Part shown: piece after piece, positions 26,707-35,436 of the stretch
How positions within the stretch are numbered: position 1 is the first letter of the stretch
How the letters are laid out: each line of letters begins with the position of its first letter
DNA from: Clostridia bacterium
GTDB lineage: Bacteria; Bacillota_A; Clostridia; Oscillospirales; CAG-272
Assembly (NCBI GenBank): GCA_017466455.1
Contig: JAFTUD010000013.1
Span: 69,583 to 133,582 of the forward strand
DNA length: 64,000 nt
Direction of reading: 5' to 3'
Made by a program: the position numbers and the translations under genes
The notes under the pieces: model-generated
Told to the model about the DNA's origin: nothing
The model's input: the letters and a program-made list of their open reading frames with translations, nothing else
Databases searched by the model: none

Positions 26707-28359
26707 TTATTTAGCGATTTTTTCAAGGCACTTTTTGGTAAGGGCTTCAAAAAGCTCCTCGGTCATGGGGTATTTTTTGAAGGTGAGGTCCTTGCCTGCA
26801 AGGGAGTCAAGAAGCCTTGATGTGCGCGCTTTACCGATACACTCCTCGGTTTTTTGGAGCAGGCGGATATCGTTTAGCGCTTCCTTAAACACCTTTTGGC
26901 GAAGTGAGGGGATTACCGAGTCGCCATAGGGGTAAACGCTAAAGGCGTCGCCCGACGGGAAGCCCTCGTTTTCCTTTTCCACGCCCGCATCGGTTTCCTC
27001 ATACGGGTTTAGCTCCTTGCGCTTTGACAGGCGTGTATAGTAGAAATTATAGCCCCAGTGAAGGAAGCCGACAATGTCGTATTTCCAAATTTGCGCGCCG
27101 ATTATACGGTTTCGTGTGCTTGGCATTGCGATAAAGCGGTTAGATACATCCCAGCCCTGCGCACAGCAATAGTAGCACCAAAGCGGATTTGCCTTTATCT
27201 TGAAAAATTCTTCGAGGTCGTTCGTTCCGCAAACGGGAGTTTTAACGAGTCCTTGCTCATAAAATGCGGTCTTTGAAAGTGCGTCAATTTGCTCACAACC
27301 ATTGATAAGCGGTAAAAGGATTTCGCTAACCGCCTTATACTGCTCAAGGTCCTTTTCGCCCGGCTCATCGGAAACATGGAAGAAGATATTGCTCTTTTCC
27401 ACTCCGCAGTCGCTAATTGCCCTTATAACCGCGGGCACGAATGCGCCAAGGAATTTTTTATACTCCTCGCCCGTTGCATCGGTATCCCAGCCGAAAATGC
27501 GCTTTTTCTCACCGTTTACGGTAGCAATTACCTTTGGCGCGTGCTTTGCGCCCCATTGGGTAAACAGGTGGCTTACCTCTATTTGCTTTATACCGCACTC
27601 GAGCGCCATTTTTACATACCGTTCAAGATTTTTTGTATCAAATTTATACTCGCCGTTATCAAGCGTAATGTCCACCAGCTGAACGGTAGGGCGCTCCTCA
27701 CCGATGTCGGTATCAAGCGGTGGGGTAAGCACGGGGGTAAGGAGCATTGTCATTCCGTGGGTTGATGCAAGGCGGATATATTTCTCAATAAGCTCCCAGT
27801 GCTTAGGCGAGAGGATTTCAACCTTATGCACGCTTGCGATGCAGTCGTTATGGAACCATTGGGTAAAGAGCGTTTTTTGCTCATCAAGCATGGCATCATA
27901 AACTCTGATATTTATTCTTCTTGTGACACATTCGTCACCCCTTCTAAGGGTGATTTCTATATAGGCGTTGCCGTCCTGTTGCTCACAGGGGGACTCGGTA
28001 CATAGCCACAGGGTCGTGTTTTTGCCCCTTTCAAGAGTGATTTTGTTACCCTCAAACGGGAAAAGAGGGTCGGGATAGCTTCCCCTTTCGTTCTTCAAAT
28101 ACTTACCGTCATCACAGCCCTCGTAAAGCGGTAGCCCTACATGGGCGTAGCCAACCCTATACACCTTAAGCCCCTTCAGGCTTGTGCTTATTTCAAGGGT
28201 ATATTCTCCGCTTCCGCCAAGCACCGCCTGAGCGTTTATTTCTTGATTTTTTGCTACTCTTATCACCTTATTGCCAAGCGATTTTCCGTATATCTCGCTT
28301 GATTTTTCAAACACCTTTGCAAGTGATGAGTAGAATTTGATTTTTGGTAATGTGCTCAT
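26707..28359 (-). CDS. DUF4091 / GH123-like protein
   Basis: Protein of 550 aa with an N-terminal beta-sandwich (to about residue 180) and a (beta/alpha)8-like C-terminal region matching DUF4091, related to GH123 beta-N-acetylgalactosaminidases. Landmarks: FTQWFHNDCIAS, EVSHLFTQWGAKHAP, and FFHVSDEPGEKD, where the Asp-Glu pair is at the place of the GH123 catalytic pair. DIVGFLHWGYNFYYTRLS and NPYEETDAG follow. No signal peptide. Its start shares one base with the stop of the upstream lipoprotein esterase gene (TAATG), so the two are coupled. Substrate unknown, probably an amino-sugar glycoside. Confidence 0.82.
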   Translation of the reverse strand: MSTLPKIKFYSSLAKVFEKSSEIYGKSLGNKVIRVAKNQEINAQAVLGGSGEYTLEISTSLKGLKVYRVGYAHVGLPLYEGCDDGKYLKNERGSYPDPLFPFEGNKITLERGKNTTLWLCTESPCEQQDGNAYIEITLRRGDECVTRRINIRVYDAMLDEQKTLFTQWFHNDCIASVHKVEILSPKHWELIEKYIRLASTHGMTMLLTPVLTPPLDTDIGEERPTVQLVDITLDNGEYKFDTKNLERYVKMALECGIKQIEVSHLFTQWGAKHAPKVIATVNGEKKRIFGWDTDATGEEYKKFLGAFVPAVIRAISDCGVEKSNIFFHVSDEPGEKDLEQYKAVSEILLPLINGCEQIDALSKTAFYEQGLVKTPVCGTNDLEEFFKIKANPLWCYYCCAQGWDVSNRFIAMPSTRNRIIGAQIWKYDIVGFLHWGYNFYYTRLSKRKELNPYEETDAGVEKENEGFPSGDAFSVYPYGDSVIPSLRQKVFKEALNDIRLLQKTEECIGKARTSRLLDSLAGKDLTFKKYPMTEELFEALTKKCLEKIAK

Positions 28360-29846
28360 TATTTTCTATCCTCTAAAGTTTGTTCAAAGAGCCATTTTGA
28401 ATATGTTGCCATATTGCCTGTGTATTCCCAAATATTATGGTCGTAGCCCGCAAGAGGCTTAAATTTATGCACAGGGTCAAGTCCAAGCTCGGTGCATGCC
28501 TCTGTCATTGCGTCAATCATACTCTTTGTTCCTTGGTATTTGACAACACTGTCGCTTCCGCCGTGAAGGGCATAAACGGGAAATCTCTTTTCAACAAGAG
28601 TCTTAGCCATAGACTCATCTGCGCCGCCGCACATAGCAATCGCCCCTGCAAAGAGGTCGGGGTGGCGTATTATAATGTCCCAAGTGCCGTAACCGCCCAT
28701 TGAAAGCCCTGCTACATAGTAGCGGTTTGTGTCGGTTTCAAATTCTTCCTTAATTTCATCAAGGATTTCAAGCACGGCGGTGATTTCGTTTGACTGTTTA
28801 ACCGTAGCGGTGCTATAATTTCCTATTGACCAACTTGTATCTACCCATTGATTTCCACCCGGACACTGAGGGCAAATAACTATTGCGTTCCAATACGGCG
28901 AGTTGTCCTGTGAGAAGATATTTGGAACGAAGTTTAAAAGCTGTCTTGCATTATCGTTTCCGCGCTCGCCTGCACCGTGCAAAATTGTGACAACGGGCGG
29001 TGGGTTTTCGGGATCGTAGTTTGACGGAATATAAATTCTATATGGCATTGTGGTATTGTCCTTCGCCTTGTAGGTGCGCGCCTCAAAAAGTGTATTTACG
29101 AGTGTTTCATAGGTTATAGAGCCGAGTTTCTTATCAAGGTAGCCTGCATAGGCGATATCCTTATACTCGCTCTTATGGTAAATTATGCTTTGCTCGGGTG
29201 TCATTTGTCCGCTTTCGCCGTCAAAAAGTTCGCCAAAAAGGTCAAGGGCGTATGGATAAAGGCGGTAATCGGTTGCGTAAATAACGAGGTCGTCACCGCA
29301 TACGCTGATTGCAAAATCGTTTACCGTATAGAGCCGTTTTGTTACATACTGCGCATCGCCCGCGCCCGAGCCGAAGATGATTTTATGTTCTGTGCCTGAG
29401 CCGAAAATGTTTCTTGTTTCAAGTTGAATTCCGTATTCGGTCTTTACATAATTCAAAAACTGTGTAACATACTTTTCAAGTTCGCTATCGTCAGTATCAT
29501 AATAAACGACATAGTCACTCTCCCCATCAACGAAAAGGTTAAGCGTTTCGTTTTCGGGGGCATTCGGGTCAACAATGTCGGCAGGGTCGGTTGTTGACTC
29601 CTCGCTTGACTCTTCACTTGAACTTGAAGAACTTGATGCGGAAGACGAACTCGAAGAACTTTCGCTCTCTTTCGAAGAAGCTGATGAGCTTTCCACCTCG
29701 CCCTTTGAACTTTCACTTTGAGTTGTTGATGAACTTTCGCTCACACTTGACTCGCTTGAACTACTGCTTGACTCCTCATTTCCACAAGATGCGAAAACAC
29801 CAAGTAGCAAAACAAGGACAAGCATAATGCTAATTAACCTTTTCAT
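28359..29846 (-). CDS. lipoprotein esterase (alpha/beta hydrolase)
   Basis: Surface lipoprotein of 495 aa. The signal ends in a lipobox (LLGVFASC). Residues about 25-90 are a Ser/Glu linker. A middle domain (about 95-230) is not recognised. The C-terminal half is an esterase of the polyhydroxybutyrate-depolymerase/feruloyl-esterase type: VVTILHGAGERGND (oxyanion region), VAGLSMGGYGTWD (Ser nucleophile), LHGGSDSVVKYQG (Asp) and LAGYDHNIWEY (His). It could deacylate plant polysaccharide at the cell surface. AAGGAGAAAAAT precedes the ATG. It is translated in tandem with the DUF4091 gene. Confidence 0.87.
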   Translation of the reverse strand: MKRLISIMLVLVLLLGVFASCGNEESSSSSSESSVSESSSTTQSESSKGEVESSSASSKESESSSSSSSASSSSSSSEESSEESTTDPADIVDPNAPENETLNLFVDGESDYVVYYDTDDSELEKYVTQFLNYVKTEYGIQLETRNIFGSGTEHKIIFGSGAGDAQYVTKRLYTVNDFAISVCGDDLVIYATDYRLYPYALDLFGELFDGESGQMTPEQSIIYHKSEYKDIAYAGYLDKKLGSITYETLVNTLFEARTYKAKDNTTMPYRIYIPSNYDPENPPPVVTILHGAGERGNDNARQLLNFVPNIFSQDNSPYWNAIVICPQCPGGNQWVDTSWSIGNYSTATVKQSNEITAVLEILDEIKEEFETDTNRYYVAGLSMGGYGTWDIIIRHPDLFAGAIAMCGGADESMAKTLVEKRFPVYALHGGSDSVVKYQGTKSMIDAMTEACTELGLDPVHKFKPLAGYDHNIWEYTGNMATYSKWLFEQTLEDRK

Positions 29847-29885
29847 ATTTTTCTCCTTAACATACTTAATATATTTGCTAATTAC

Positions 29886-29914
29886 ATTCTAACATATATT
29901 ATTTATAAATTCAA
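29886..29914 (-). promoter_or_regulatory. promoter of the esterase/DUF4091 operon
   Basis: On the minus strand TTGAAT, 17-base spacer, TAGAAT. Confidence 0.7.
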
Positions 29915-29924
29915 TAGAAAAAGT

Positions 29925-30310
29925 GCGAGTATCGCATTTGGTCGGTCAAATGCAAATGGGCTAAGCCCAAACCCATATACGAGAACCCCCTACACGCGAA
30001 TTCTTCGCTTCGGGGAACCCCTACACAAGCAGAAAGAGCAAGAGTAAAAGGATAAAATTCCTTCTATTCTTGCTCTTGTTTTTTATTCTATCGATATGTG
30101 GGCTTCGCCCACTCGATATGTTCTCACTTTGCTCGAACTCGATATATTGTCGCTACGCGCCAATTCGATATGAGATAAATCCCTCGTTTGCGAAGCAAAC
30201 ATATCGAGTGCGTCAGCACATATCGTTCGCCACAGGCGAATATCGAAAATCCCGTGAGGGATTTATCTCGATGCGTGATACTCCGTTAAGAGTATCACGC
30301 TATGCGATAG
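29925..30310 (-). repeat. short-hairpin array with TCGATATG linkers (copy A)
   Basis: This non-coding stretch lies 3' of the HtrA-like gene. Small hairpins (for example TGGGC-TTC-GCCCA, TTCGCC-ACA-GGCGAA, GTTTGC-GAA-GCAAAC) are joined by TCGATATG on the left half and CATATCGA on the right half. An 11-base stem (30273-30283 with 30290-30300) begins it in gene direction. A long-range 14-base stem pairs 30172-30185 with 30256-30269 and competes with the local hairpin AAATCCC/GGGATTT. An AAGAGCAAGA stem-loop (30034-30077) ends it. It aligns with copy E at 62.5-62.8 kb in the opposite orientation. Confidence 0.85.
30034..30082. terminator. conserved stem-loop at the end of hairpin array A
   Basis: AAGAGCAAGA / TCTTGCTCTT, with an inner AAGG/CCTT step. 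On the plus strand it is followed by GTTTTTT. The same outer stem ends array E. Confidence 0.65.
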
Positions 30311-30318
30311 CCCTTTTT

Positions 30319-31767
30319 TTATTTGGTTATTGAAATGCAATCCTCAGTGATAAGGAACGAAAGGGTGATTTCCTTTTCCACGCCCTCAACCTCTCTTATT
30401 ACGGTGACCTCTACCGTATCGCCGACGAAGGCGCTAAGCACTGCGTCAATTACATGATATTGACGGCTCACTAAATGCTCGGTATCTCTTACCTTTATCT
30501 TTGTTACGACATCGCCAACCATCATTCCGTCAGTGCCGTTACCGTAGGCGAGAGAGCCCTCGGCAACTGATGAAATTACGCTGTATTCCTTCTTTGTGAG
30601 GAGTCCTGTCGTCGGGTCAAGCTCTACCCATTTTTCCTCAAGCAATACCGTTACGCCAAGGAGTGGGCGCATAACGCTCTCGTTTTCGGTGTCATAGCAA
30701 TAGTGGATTATATTATCCGCAACCGCCTTAGCAACGGACAACGGAATTGCGTATCCGATATTATCAACATCGGAGCTTATGATTTTTGCGTTTACAATAC
30801 CGACAAGCTCACCCTTGGAATTATAAAGACCGCCACCCGAGTTTCCTTGATTTATTGCCGCCTCGGTACGGATTACTCTGAAGTTGACATTTGTTACTCC
30901 GTCAGCGCCGAGCATGGTAATTTCCTCTGAATCAACGCTTACAACGCCTGTTGTTGCGGAAATTCCGTCATCCTCGGGGTTTCCTATCGCTATTACGGTT
31001 TCACCTACTGTAACCTCTTTCTCGGCAAGGGTAATGGCGGACACGACGCCTCTTTCAATAGCCTTATCAAGACGGTCGTTTTTAGGAATATAAAGCACCG
31101 CAATATCGTAATTCATTGAACCGCCTACATAGACAGCGTCCATTTCGTGGTCAACATATTCCATGCCATAGAGATACACGCTGATTTTATCGCTAATCCT
31201 GTTCGGCGTAATTGAGTCAACATCGTAAACAACATGGTAGTTTGTTATCGCAAGCGCGCTTCCGTCCTCGTTGATTTTATAGATAACGCCTGCGCCTGCC
31301 GTGCCGTAGACCTCTGCTCCGTCAAGGGGTGAGCCACCGCCCGAGGTGAACTCGCAGTGAATGCTGAGTGCGCTCATAAGTCCCTTTTGAACCGCGCCTG
31401 TTACATCGATACTCTCACCGTTTACGATGATTTCATTTTTTATTATTTCCTGCGTTATGTTCTGGTTGATTGTCGTTTGCTCAATCACCGTGGTGCAGAC
31501 ATGCTCGCTTTCGCTCTCACTCTCACTGCTTGACTCCTCGCTTGACGACTCACTGCTCTCGCTCTCCATTTGTGTGGGTATAAAGACAGTTTCGCCCTTT
31601 AGGCTATCAAGCCACTCCTGCTCCGAGCCCTCAAAGCCGTTTTTTACCGCAATTTCGTATGCGCTTAGTCCGTTTTCGCCTCTTAGCTGTGAGATATCAC
31701 ACGAGCAAAGCACCGCTACAAGCATAGCGAGGCACAAAACAATTACAAGTATTTTGCTCTTTTTCAT
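30319..31767 (-). CDS. HtrA-like trypsin-type serine protease lipoprotein
   Basis: S1C-family protease of 482 aa on the cell surface. The lipobox is AVLCSC. A Ser/Glu linker (residues about 67-90) follows. The triad is His in ALAITNYHVVYD, Asp in SMNYDIAVLYI and Ser in QGNSGGGLYNS. The last 110 residues form one PDZ domain (EGSLAYGNGTDGMMVGDVV). The N-terminal segment SAYEIAVKNGFEGSEQEW is a short motif also seen near collagen-like repeats in other surface proteins. Likely role: quality control of exported proteins. AAAGGATTTTT precedes the ATG. Confidence 0.92.
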   Translation of the reverse strand: MKKSKILVIVLCLAMLVAVLCSCDISQLRGENGLSAYEIAVKNGFEGSEQEWLDSLKGETVFIPTQMESESSESSSEESSSESESESEHVCTTVIEQTTINQNITQEIIKNEIIVNGESIDVTGAVQKGLMSALSIHCEFTSGGGSPLDGAEVYGTAGAGVIYKINEDGSALAITNYHVVYDVDSITPNRISDKISVYLYGMEYVDHEMDAVYVGGSMNYDIAVLYIPKNDRLDKAIERGVVSAITLAEKEVTVGETVIAIGNPEDDGISATTGVVSVDSEEITMLGADGVTNVNFRVIRTEAAINQGNSGGGLYNSKGELVGIVNAKIISSDVDNIGYAIPLSVAKAVADNIIHYCYDTENESVMRPLLGVTVLLEEKWVELDPTTGLLTKKEYSVISSVAEGSLAYGNGTDGMMVGDVVTKIKVRDTEHLVSRQYHVIDAVLSAFVGDTVEVTVIREVEGVEKEITLSFLITEDCISITK

Positions 31768-31946
31768 AAAAATCCTTTCTGACTTATGTTAATTTAATAT
31801 GTTCCCTCGTAATATAAGACAGCTGAGCGCTTATTTCGGTTGGTAAAATATTAAATTTTTTATAATTTCGTAATTTTAATGCTTTTTACGGTGAAAAATG
31901 CGACCGTACTACTGATTTTTTGGGGGAATGTGTCGCTTTTTGGCGC

Positions 31947-32600
31947 TTATGCCTCAAAATCAAAGCGATATTTGTCGTCCTCGCTAAGATATAGGTCGCA
32001 TAGCCTTTTCATTTCATCTATCGGCTCATATGCGTTTTTGTCGTAGATGCAAACAGTCTTAAAGCCTGCCTCGTGTGCGGTTTTAAGTGCGTAGTGTGCG
32101 TCCTCAAACACATAGGTCGTTTCCTTATCCGTGCCAAGATGCTCAAGAGCTAAGTTGTATATAAGTGGCTCGCGCTTGCCCACGCCAACCTCACCGCAGG
32201 TAAAGGCTCTGTCAAAATATTTGCCGAGGCTTAGCCTTTCAAGAATCATTTCAACCGTTGGGCGGTTGGTTGCGGTTGCAAGGCACATTTTAACGCCTGC
32301 GCTATGGAGCCTTTCAAGCATTTCGCGCGCGCCTTCCTTATCCTTCACCACCGTGCGGTAGCGTTGATTCATAAACTCGTAAATCCACGCCTTGGCAGCC
32401 TCAAACGGCTCACCGAGTGCGTATTTTTCCACGCAGTAGTCGTACCACTCGCGAATTCCCTGTTCAAGGAAATATTTATCTATATTTTCACTTACCTCAA
32501 TGCCGAGATGCTTTAAATACTCGCCTGCGGCAATGCCCCAGTAGTCCATTGAGTCAAGGAGTGTTCCGTCCATATCAAAAATTGCGCCTGTGATTTTCAT
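31947..32600 (-). CDS. HAD-family hydrolase, beta-phosphoglucomutase-like
   Basis: Protein of 217 aa from the ATG at 32600 (AGAGGAAC before it). Motif I is AIFDMDGTLLDSMDYW, the second Asp being the acid/base; motif II is LATATNRPT; motif III GKREPLIY; motif IV VFEDAHYALKTA. The helical cap fits the sugar-phosphate phosphatase / beta-phosphoglucomutase group. Its ATG overlaps the stop of the GIY-YIG gene (ATGA), so it is the last gene of the leftward cluster beginning with the topoisomerase subunit. Confidence 0.9.
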   Translation of the reverse strand: MKITGAIFDMDGTLLDSMDYWGIAAGEYLKHLGIEVSENIDKYFLEQGIREWYDYCVEKYALGEPFEAAKAWIYEFMNQRYRTVVKDKEGAREMLERLHSAGVKMCLATATNRPTVEMILERLSLGKYFDRAFTCGEVGVGKREPLIYNLALEHLGTDKETTYVFEDAHYALKTAHEAGFKTVCIYDKNAYEPIDEMKRLCDLYLSEDDKYRFDFEA

Positions 32601-32857
32601 TTTTTGTTCCTCTGCCATTTATGTATTAGCTCAAGCTTTTGCGCCCTTGTGAGCTGTTTTATATGCCACTCTCGGCTTTGCGCCGTTTCCTTTGTGTCAA
32701 GCTCCTCGAAGTAAACGAGCTTGACGGGCAGGCGTGGGCGCGTGTATTTTGCGCCGTGACCGCTGTTGTGAGCATTTATTCTCTTTTCAAGATCGTTTGT
32801 GTAGCCGGTATACAATGTGCCGTCGCTACACTCGACTATGTATGCGTAATTTGCCAT
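32597..32857 (-). CDS. GIY-YIG nuclease-fold protein (UPF0213/YhbQ-like)
   Basis: Small protein of 86 aa with the single-domain GIY-YIG fold: AYIVECSDGTLYTGYTND (the two Tyr motifs), then KRINAHNSGHGAKYTRPRLP with the conserved Arg and His, and a C-terminal EWHIKQLTRAQKLELI. This matches the UPF0213 group, whose members act on DNA or RNA in a few tested cases. The ATG follows the upstream stop codon with no gap, and the stop overlaps the next start by 4 bases. Confidence 0.92.
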   Translation of the reverse strand: MANYAYIVECSDGTLYTGYTNDLEKRINAHNSGHGAKYTRPRLPVKLVYFEELDTKETAQSREWHIKQLTRAQKLELIHKWQRNKK

Positions 32858-33964
32858 TTACTCGCCTGTATATCCCCAATTTACCGTTGCAGAGCAACCG
32901 CCTTTCCACTCGCTATCCCAACCGCTCGGCATAGATGCCACCTCGCAGTTGATTATTGTGAGCTGGTCGCAACCCCAGAACGCCTGGGCTCCTATTGATG
33001 TTACGCTGTCGGGAATTGTAACGCTTGTAAGCAATGCGCACTCCCTGAACGCCTTGTCACCTATTGATATTACGCTATCGGGAATTGTCACGCTTTTAAG
33101 CGACGTGCAACCATCAAACGCCTGTTCTGATATTGAGGTTACGCCATAGGGAATTGTCACGCTTTCAAGCGATGTGCAACCATCGAACACCCTGTAACCT
33201 ATTGATGTTACGCTATCGGAAATTGTCACGCTTTTAAGCGCGGTGCAACCATCGAACGCACGGTCACCTATTGAGGTTACGCTATCGGGAATTGTTATGC
33301 TTGTAAGCGATGTGCAATCACAGAACGCAATGCCACCTATCGAGGTTACGCTATCGGGAATTGTCACGCTTGTAAGCGATGTGCAACCATCGAACGCACC
33401 GTCACCTATTGAGGCTACGCCATTGGAAATTATCACGCTTTTAAGCGCGGTGCAATCCCTGAACGCATCATCAAGAATTTTACTAACGCCCTTTCCTTTA
33501 TGCGTTGACGGAATTACGATTTCTTCAAGATACATTGTAGTTCCCACACTGACAGCGTAAGTGCCGTCGGGCAAGGGATAATATTCAAGGCCGTCAGTGC
33601 CTTCTTCATCTTGCGATACAATTTTGCCGAGATTATCGGTTGTACCATCGGTATAGGTGATGATTAGCTCACCGTTTACAAGCTCCGCCTTGCTTATTCC
33701 AACACCCTTGTCGCCCTTTTCACCTTGTATTCCTTGTTCACCCTTTTCACCTTGAATTCCTTGTTCACCTTGGGCTCCTTGTTCGCCCTTTTGGTTTATC
33801 TTACCAAGGTTTAGCGTTGAGCCGTCGCTGTATTCAAGTATCAGGTTGTTATCTGTGTCGTAGCCTGCACCAACGACACAAGGCACGCTCTCTTCCTCAC
33901 ACGATACGAGGGCAAAAGAAAACGCTATCAAAAGTGCCACTAAAATCAAAAGTATTTTCTTCAT
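32858..33964 (-). CDS. lipoprotein with collagen-like and leucine-rich repeats
   Basis: Surface lipoprotein of 368 aa. The lipobox is ALVSC. Residues about 60-87 are Gly-X-Y collagen-like triplets (GEQGAQGEQGIQGEKGEQG). Two flanking copies of a short beta motif (LEYSDGSTLNLGKI and ITYTDGTTDNLGKI) surround the triplets. From about residue 160 there are seven 23-aa BspA-type LRR_5 repeats (IPDSVTSIGDRAFDGCTAL and similar), visible in DNA as 69-base repeats between about 32990 and 33480. The ribosome site is weak, but the start is 10 bases after the upstream stop. Likely an adhesion or surface-display protein. Confidence 0.87.
   Translation of the reverse strand: MKKILLILVALLIAFSFALVSCEEESVPCVVGAGYDTDNNLILEYSDGSTLNLGKINQKGEQGAQGEQGIQGEKGEQGIQGEKGDKGVGISKAELVNGELIITYTDGTTDNLGKIVSQDEEGTDGLEYYPLPDGTYAVSVGTTMYLEEIVIPSTHKGKGVSKILDDAFRDCTALKSVIISNGVASIGDGAFDGCTSLTSVTIPDSVTSIGGIAFCDCTSLTSITIPDSVTSIGDRAFDGCTALKSVTISDSVTSIGYRVFDGCTSLESVTIPYGVTSISEQAFDGCTSLKSVTIPDSVISIGDKAFRECALLTSVTIPDSVTSIGAQAFWGCDQLTIINCEVASMPSGWDSEWKGGCSATVNWGYTGE
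32990..33480. repeat. 69-base tandem repeats inside the LRR gene
   Basis: About seven units, each coding one 23-aa LRR_5 repeat. Adjacent copies are very similar, so unequal recombination could change the number. Confidence 0.85.
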
Positions 33965-33974
33965 TTTACTTTTC

Positions 33975-34601
33975 TCACTTATCTATTTTTGAGTAGTCAA
34001 TTTTTCTGTTTTTGAAGTAGTATTCCTTATCGCGGTCGCCTATTTCACGCACAACTCTGCACGGTGTGCCGAAGGCAACGACATTTGGGGGAATATCCTT
34101 TGTTACAACGCTACCTGCGCCGATAACGCTATTATCGCCTATTGTGACGCCCGGCATTACGATAACGCCTGCGCCAAGCCATACATTATTACCGATATGA
34201 ATAGGTGCATTGAATTGATAGCCCGAGGCACGAAGGCTCGGCTCTATCGGGTGTCCTGCGGTTGATAGAATTACATTAGGCGCGAAAAGCACATTATTTC
34301 CTACATATACATGCGTATCATCAACGACTGTAAGATTGAAGTTTGCGTACACATTGTCGCCAAAATGAAGGTTGTGTCCGCCCCAGTTTGCGTGCAGGGG
34401 TGGCTCAACATAACAGCCCTCTCCGCAATCGGCAAGCATTTTTTTCAAAAGCTCCTTACGCCTTGCCCCCTCGCTTGGACGGGTGTTATTATATTCATAT
34501 TGAAGCTCAAGGCATCTTGCCTGCTCCGCCAAAAGCTCCTCATCCATACAGTTGTAGAGGTCGCTGTTATGTATGCTTTCTATTAGCTCCTTAAGTTCCA
34601 T
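33975..34601 (-). CDS. sugar O-acetyltransferase (LacA/Maa family)
   Basis: Trimeric left-handed beta-helix acetyltransferase of 208 aa that moves acetyl from acetyl-CoA to a sugar hydroxyl. The N-terminal cap ends near PPLHANWGGHNLHFGDNVY; hexapeptide repeats follow (VYVGNNVLFAPNV, IHIGNNVWLGAGVI, VTIGDNSVIGAGSVV). The catalytic His is in STAGHPIEP. CRVVREI is the usual end of the helix. AGAGGAAGAAAA precedes the ATG, which lies inside the end of tadA. Confidence 0.92.
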   Translation of the reverse strand: MELKELIESIHNSDLYNCMDEELLAEQARCLELQYEYNNTRPSEGARRKELLKKMLADCGEGCYVEPPLHANWGGHNLHFGDNVYANFNLTVVDDTHVYVGNNVLFAPNVILSTAGHPIEPSLRASGYQFNAPIHIGNNVWLGAGVIVMPGVTIGDNSVIGAGSVVTKDIPPNVVAFGTPCRVVREIGDRDKEYYFKNRKIDYSKIDK

Positions 34602-35055
34602 TTTTCTTCCTCTTTGCTTTGAAAAAGTCGGTCAAAAGCTGTGCGCATTCATCACGCATAACGCCCATGGTAATATCGGGCTTGAATACGGGATAATCGT
34701 TCAGGTTGAAAACCGTGCCAAGCGCTCCTGCCTTAAAATCGCTTGCGCCGTACACGACCCTTTCAAGGTGCGCATTTGAAATTGCGCCTGCGCACATAGG
34801 ACAGGGCTCAAGCGTGACATAGAGCGTACAGCCGACAAGTCGCCAACCGCCAAGTGCTCTGCACGCCTCGTCTATTGCCTTAATTTCGGCATGGCAAAGC
34901 GCATTTTTATCTCGCTCCCTCGTGTTGTGTGCGCGGGCAATCACCTTGCCCTCTCGGACAATTATAGCGCCGACAGGCACCTCATCAATCTCTTTTGCCC
35001 TCTTTGCCTCTTCAATGGCAAGGAGCATATATTGTTCGTGAATTGATTCTTGCAT
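34591..35055 (-). CDS. tadA: tRNA-specific adenosine deaminase TadA
   Basis: Zinc deaminase of 154 aa that converts the wobble adenosine (A34) of tRNA-Arg(ACG) to inosine, an essential reaction in most bacteria. The zinc and proton-shuttle site is CHAEIKAI, with PCPMCAGAI as the second half. VPVGAIIVREG and FKAGALGTVFNLN are diagnostic. The length is normal. The start lies one base beyond the four-helix-bundle stop codon, so it is co-transcribed with that gene and depends on transcription through the hairpin array or on an unseen internal promoter. Confidence 0.95.
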   Translation of the reverse strand: MQESIHEQYMLLAIEEAKRAKEIDEVPVGAIIVREGKVIARAHNTRERDKNALCHAEIKAIDEACRALGGWRLVGCTLYVTLEPCPMCAGAISNAHLERVVYGASDFKAGALGTVFNLNDYPVFKPDITMGVMRDECAQLLTDFFKAKRKKNGT

Positions 35056-35056
35056 T

Positions 35057-35410
35057 TTATTTTATGCCTTTGACTGTTTTTACTGATGCAATTATTCTTG
35101 CTCTAATAGAACCACAAGAATTTTTTAATGTCTGATGCTTTTCTGAGGATATTTTTCCTTTTCTGTATAGCAGTTCCAGCCAATACTCCGTTTCGTAGGA
35201 TTCCTTTAAAGCGATTTCGAACTTGTTTACAAAATCCAATTCGCTTTGAGAATATTTCGCTTCAAAAATGTTCGCTCCAATGGAAGATGAGCATCTTAAA
35301 AGTTGGTTAGTATACACACTGCACCCTTTTATTTCATCGCATATATCCGAAACTGCTACGGCAAACGAAAGCGCATCCTCTCTCAATGCATTTTTGTCTT
35401 GGTTCCCCAT
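35057..35410 (-). CDS. four-helix-bundle protein (23S rRNA intervening-sequence / Avd-like family)
   Basis: Small helical protein of 117 aa. I start it at 35410 (GAGGAATAAAA before the ATG), not at 35548 inside the hairpin array. Family landmarks are AVSDICDEIKGCSVYTNQLLRCSSSIGANI (quoted in part: QLLRCSSSIGANIFEA), EAKYSQSELDFVNK and ALKESYETEYWLELL. Relatives are encoded in intervening sequences of some 23S rRNA genes and, as Avd, in diversity-generating retroelements; they bind nucleic acid or form pentamers. Here the gene is neither in an rRNA nor near a reverse transcriptase, but directly abuts a TCGATATG hairpin array. Confidence 0.85.
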   Translation of the reverse strand: MGNQDKNALREDALSFAVAVSDICDEIKGCSVYTNQLLRCSSSIGANIFEAKYSQSELDFVNKFEIALKESYETEYWLELLYRKGKISSEKHQTLKNSCGSIRARIIASVKTVKGIK

Positions 35411-35436
35411 TTTTATTCCTCTAATACATTTGTTTT

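Noticed and set aside
35057..35410. Diversity-generating retroelement around the four-helix-bundle gene
   Set aside because: No reverse transcriptase and no template/variable repeat pair were found nearby.
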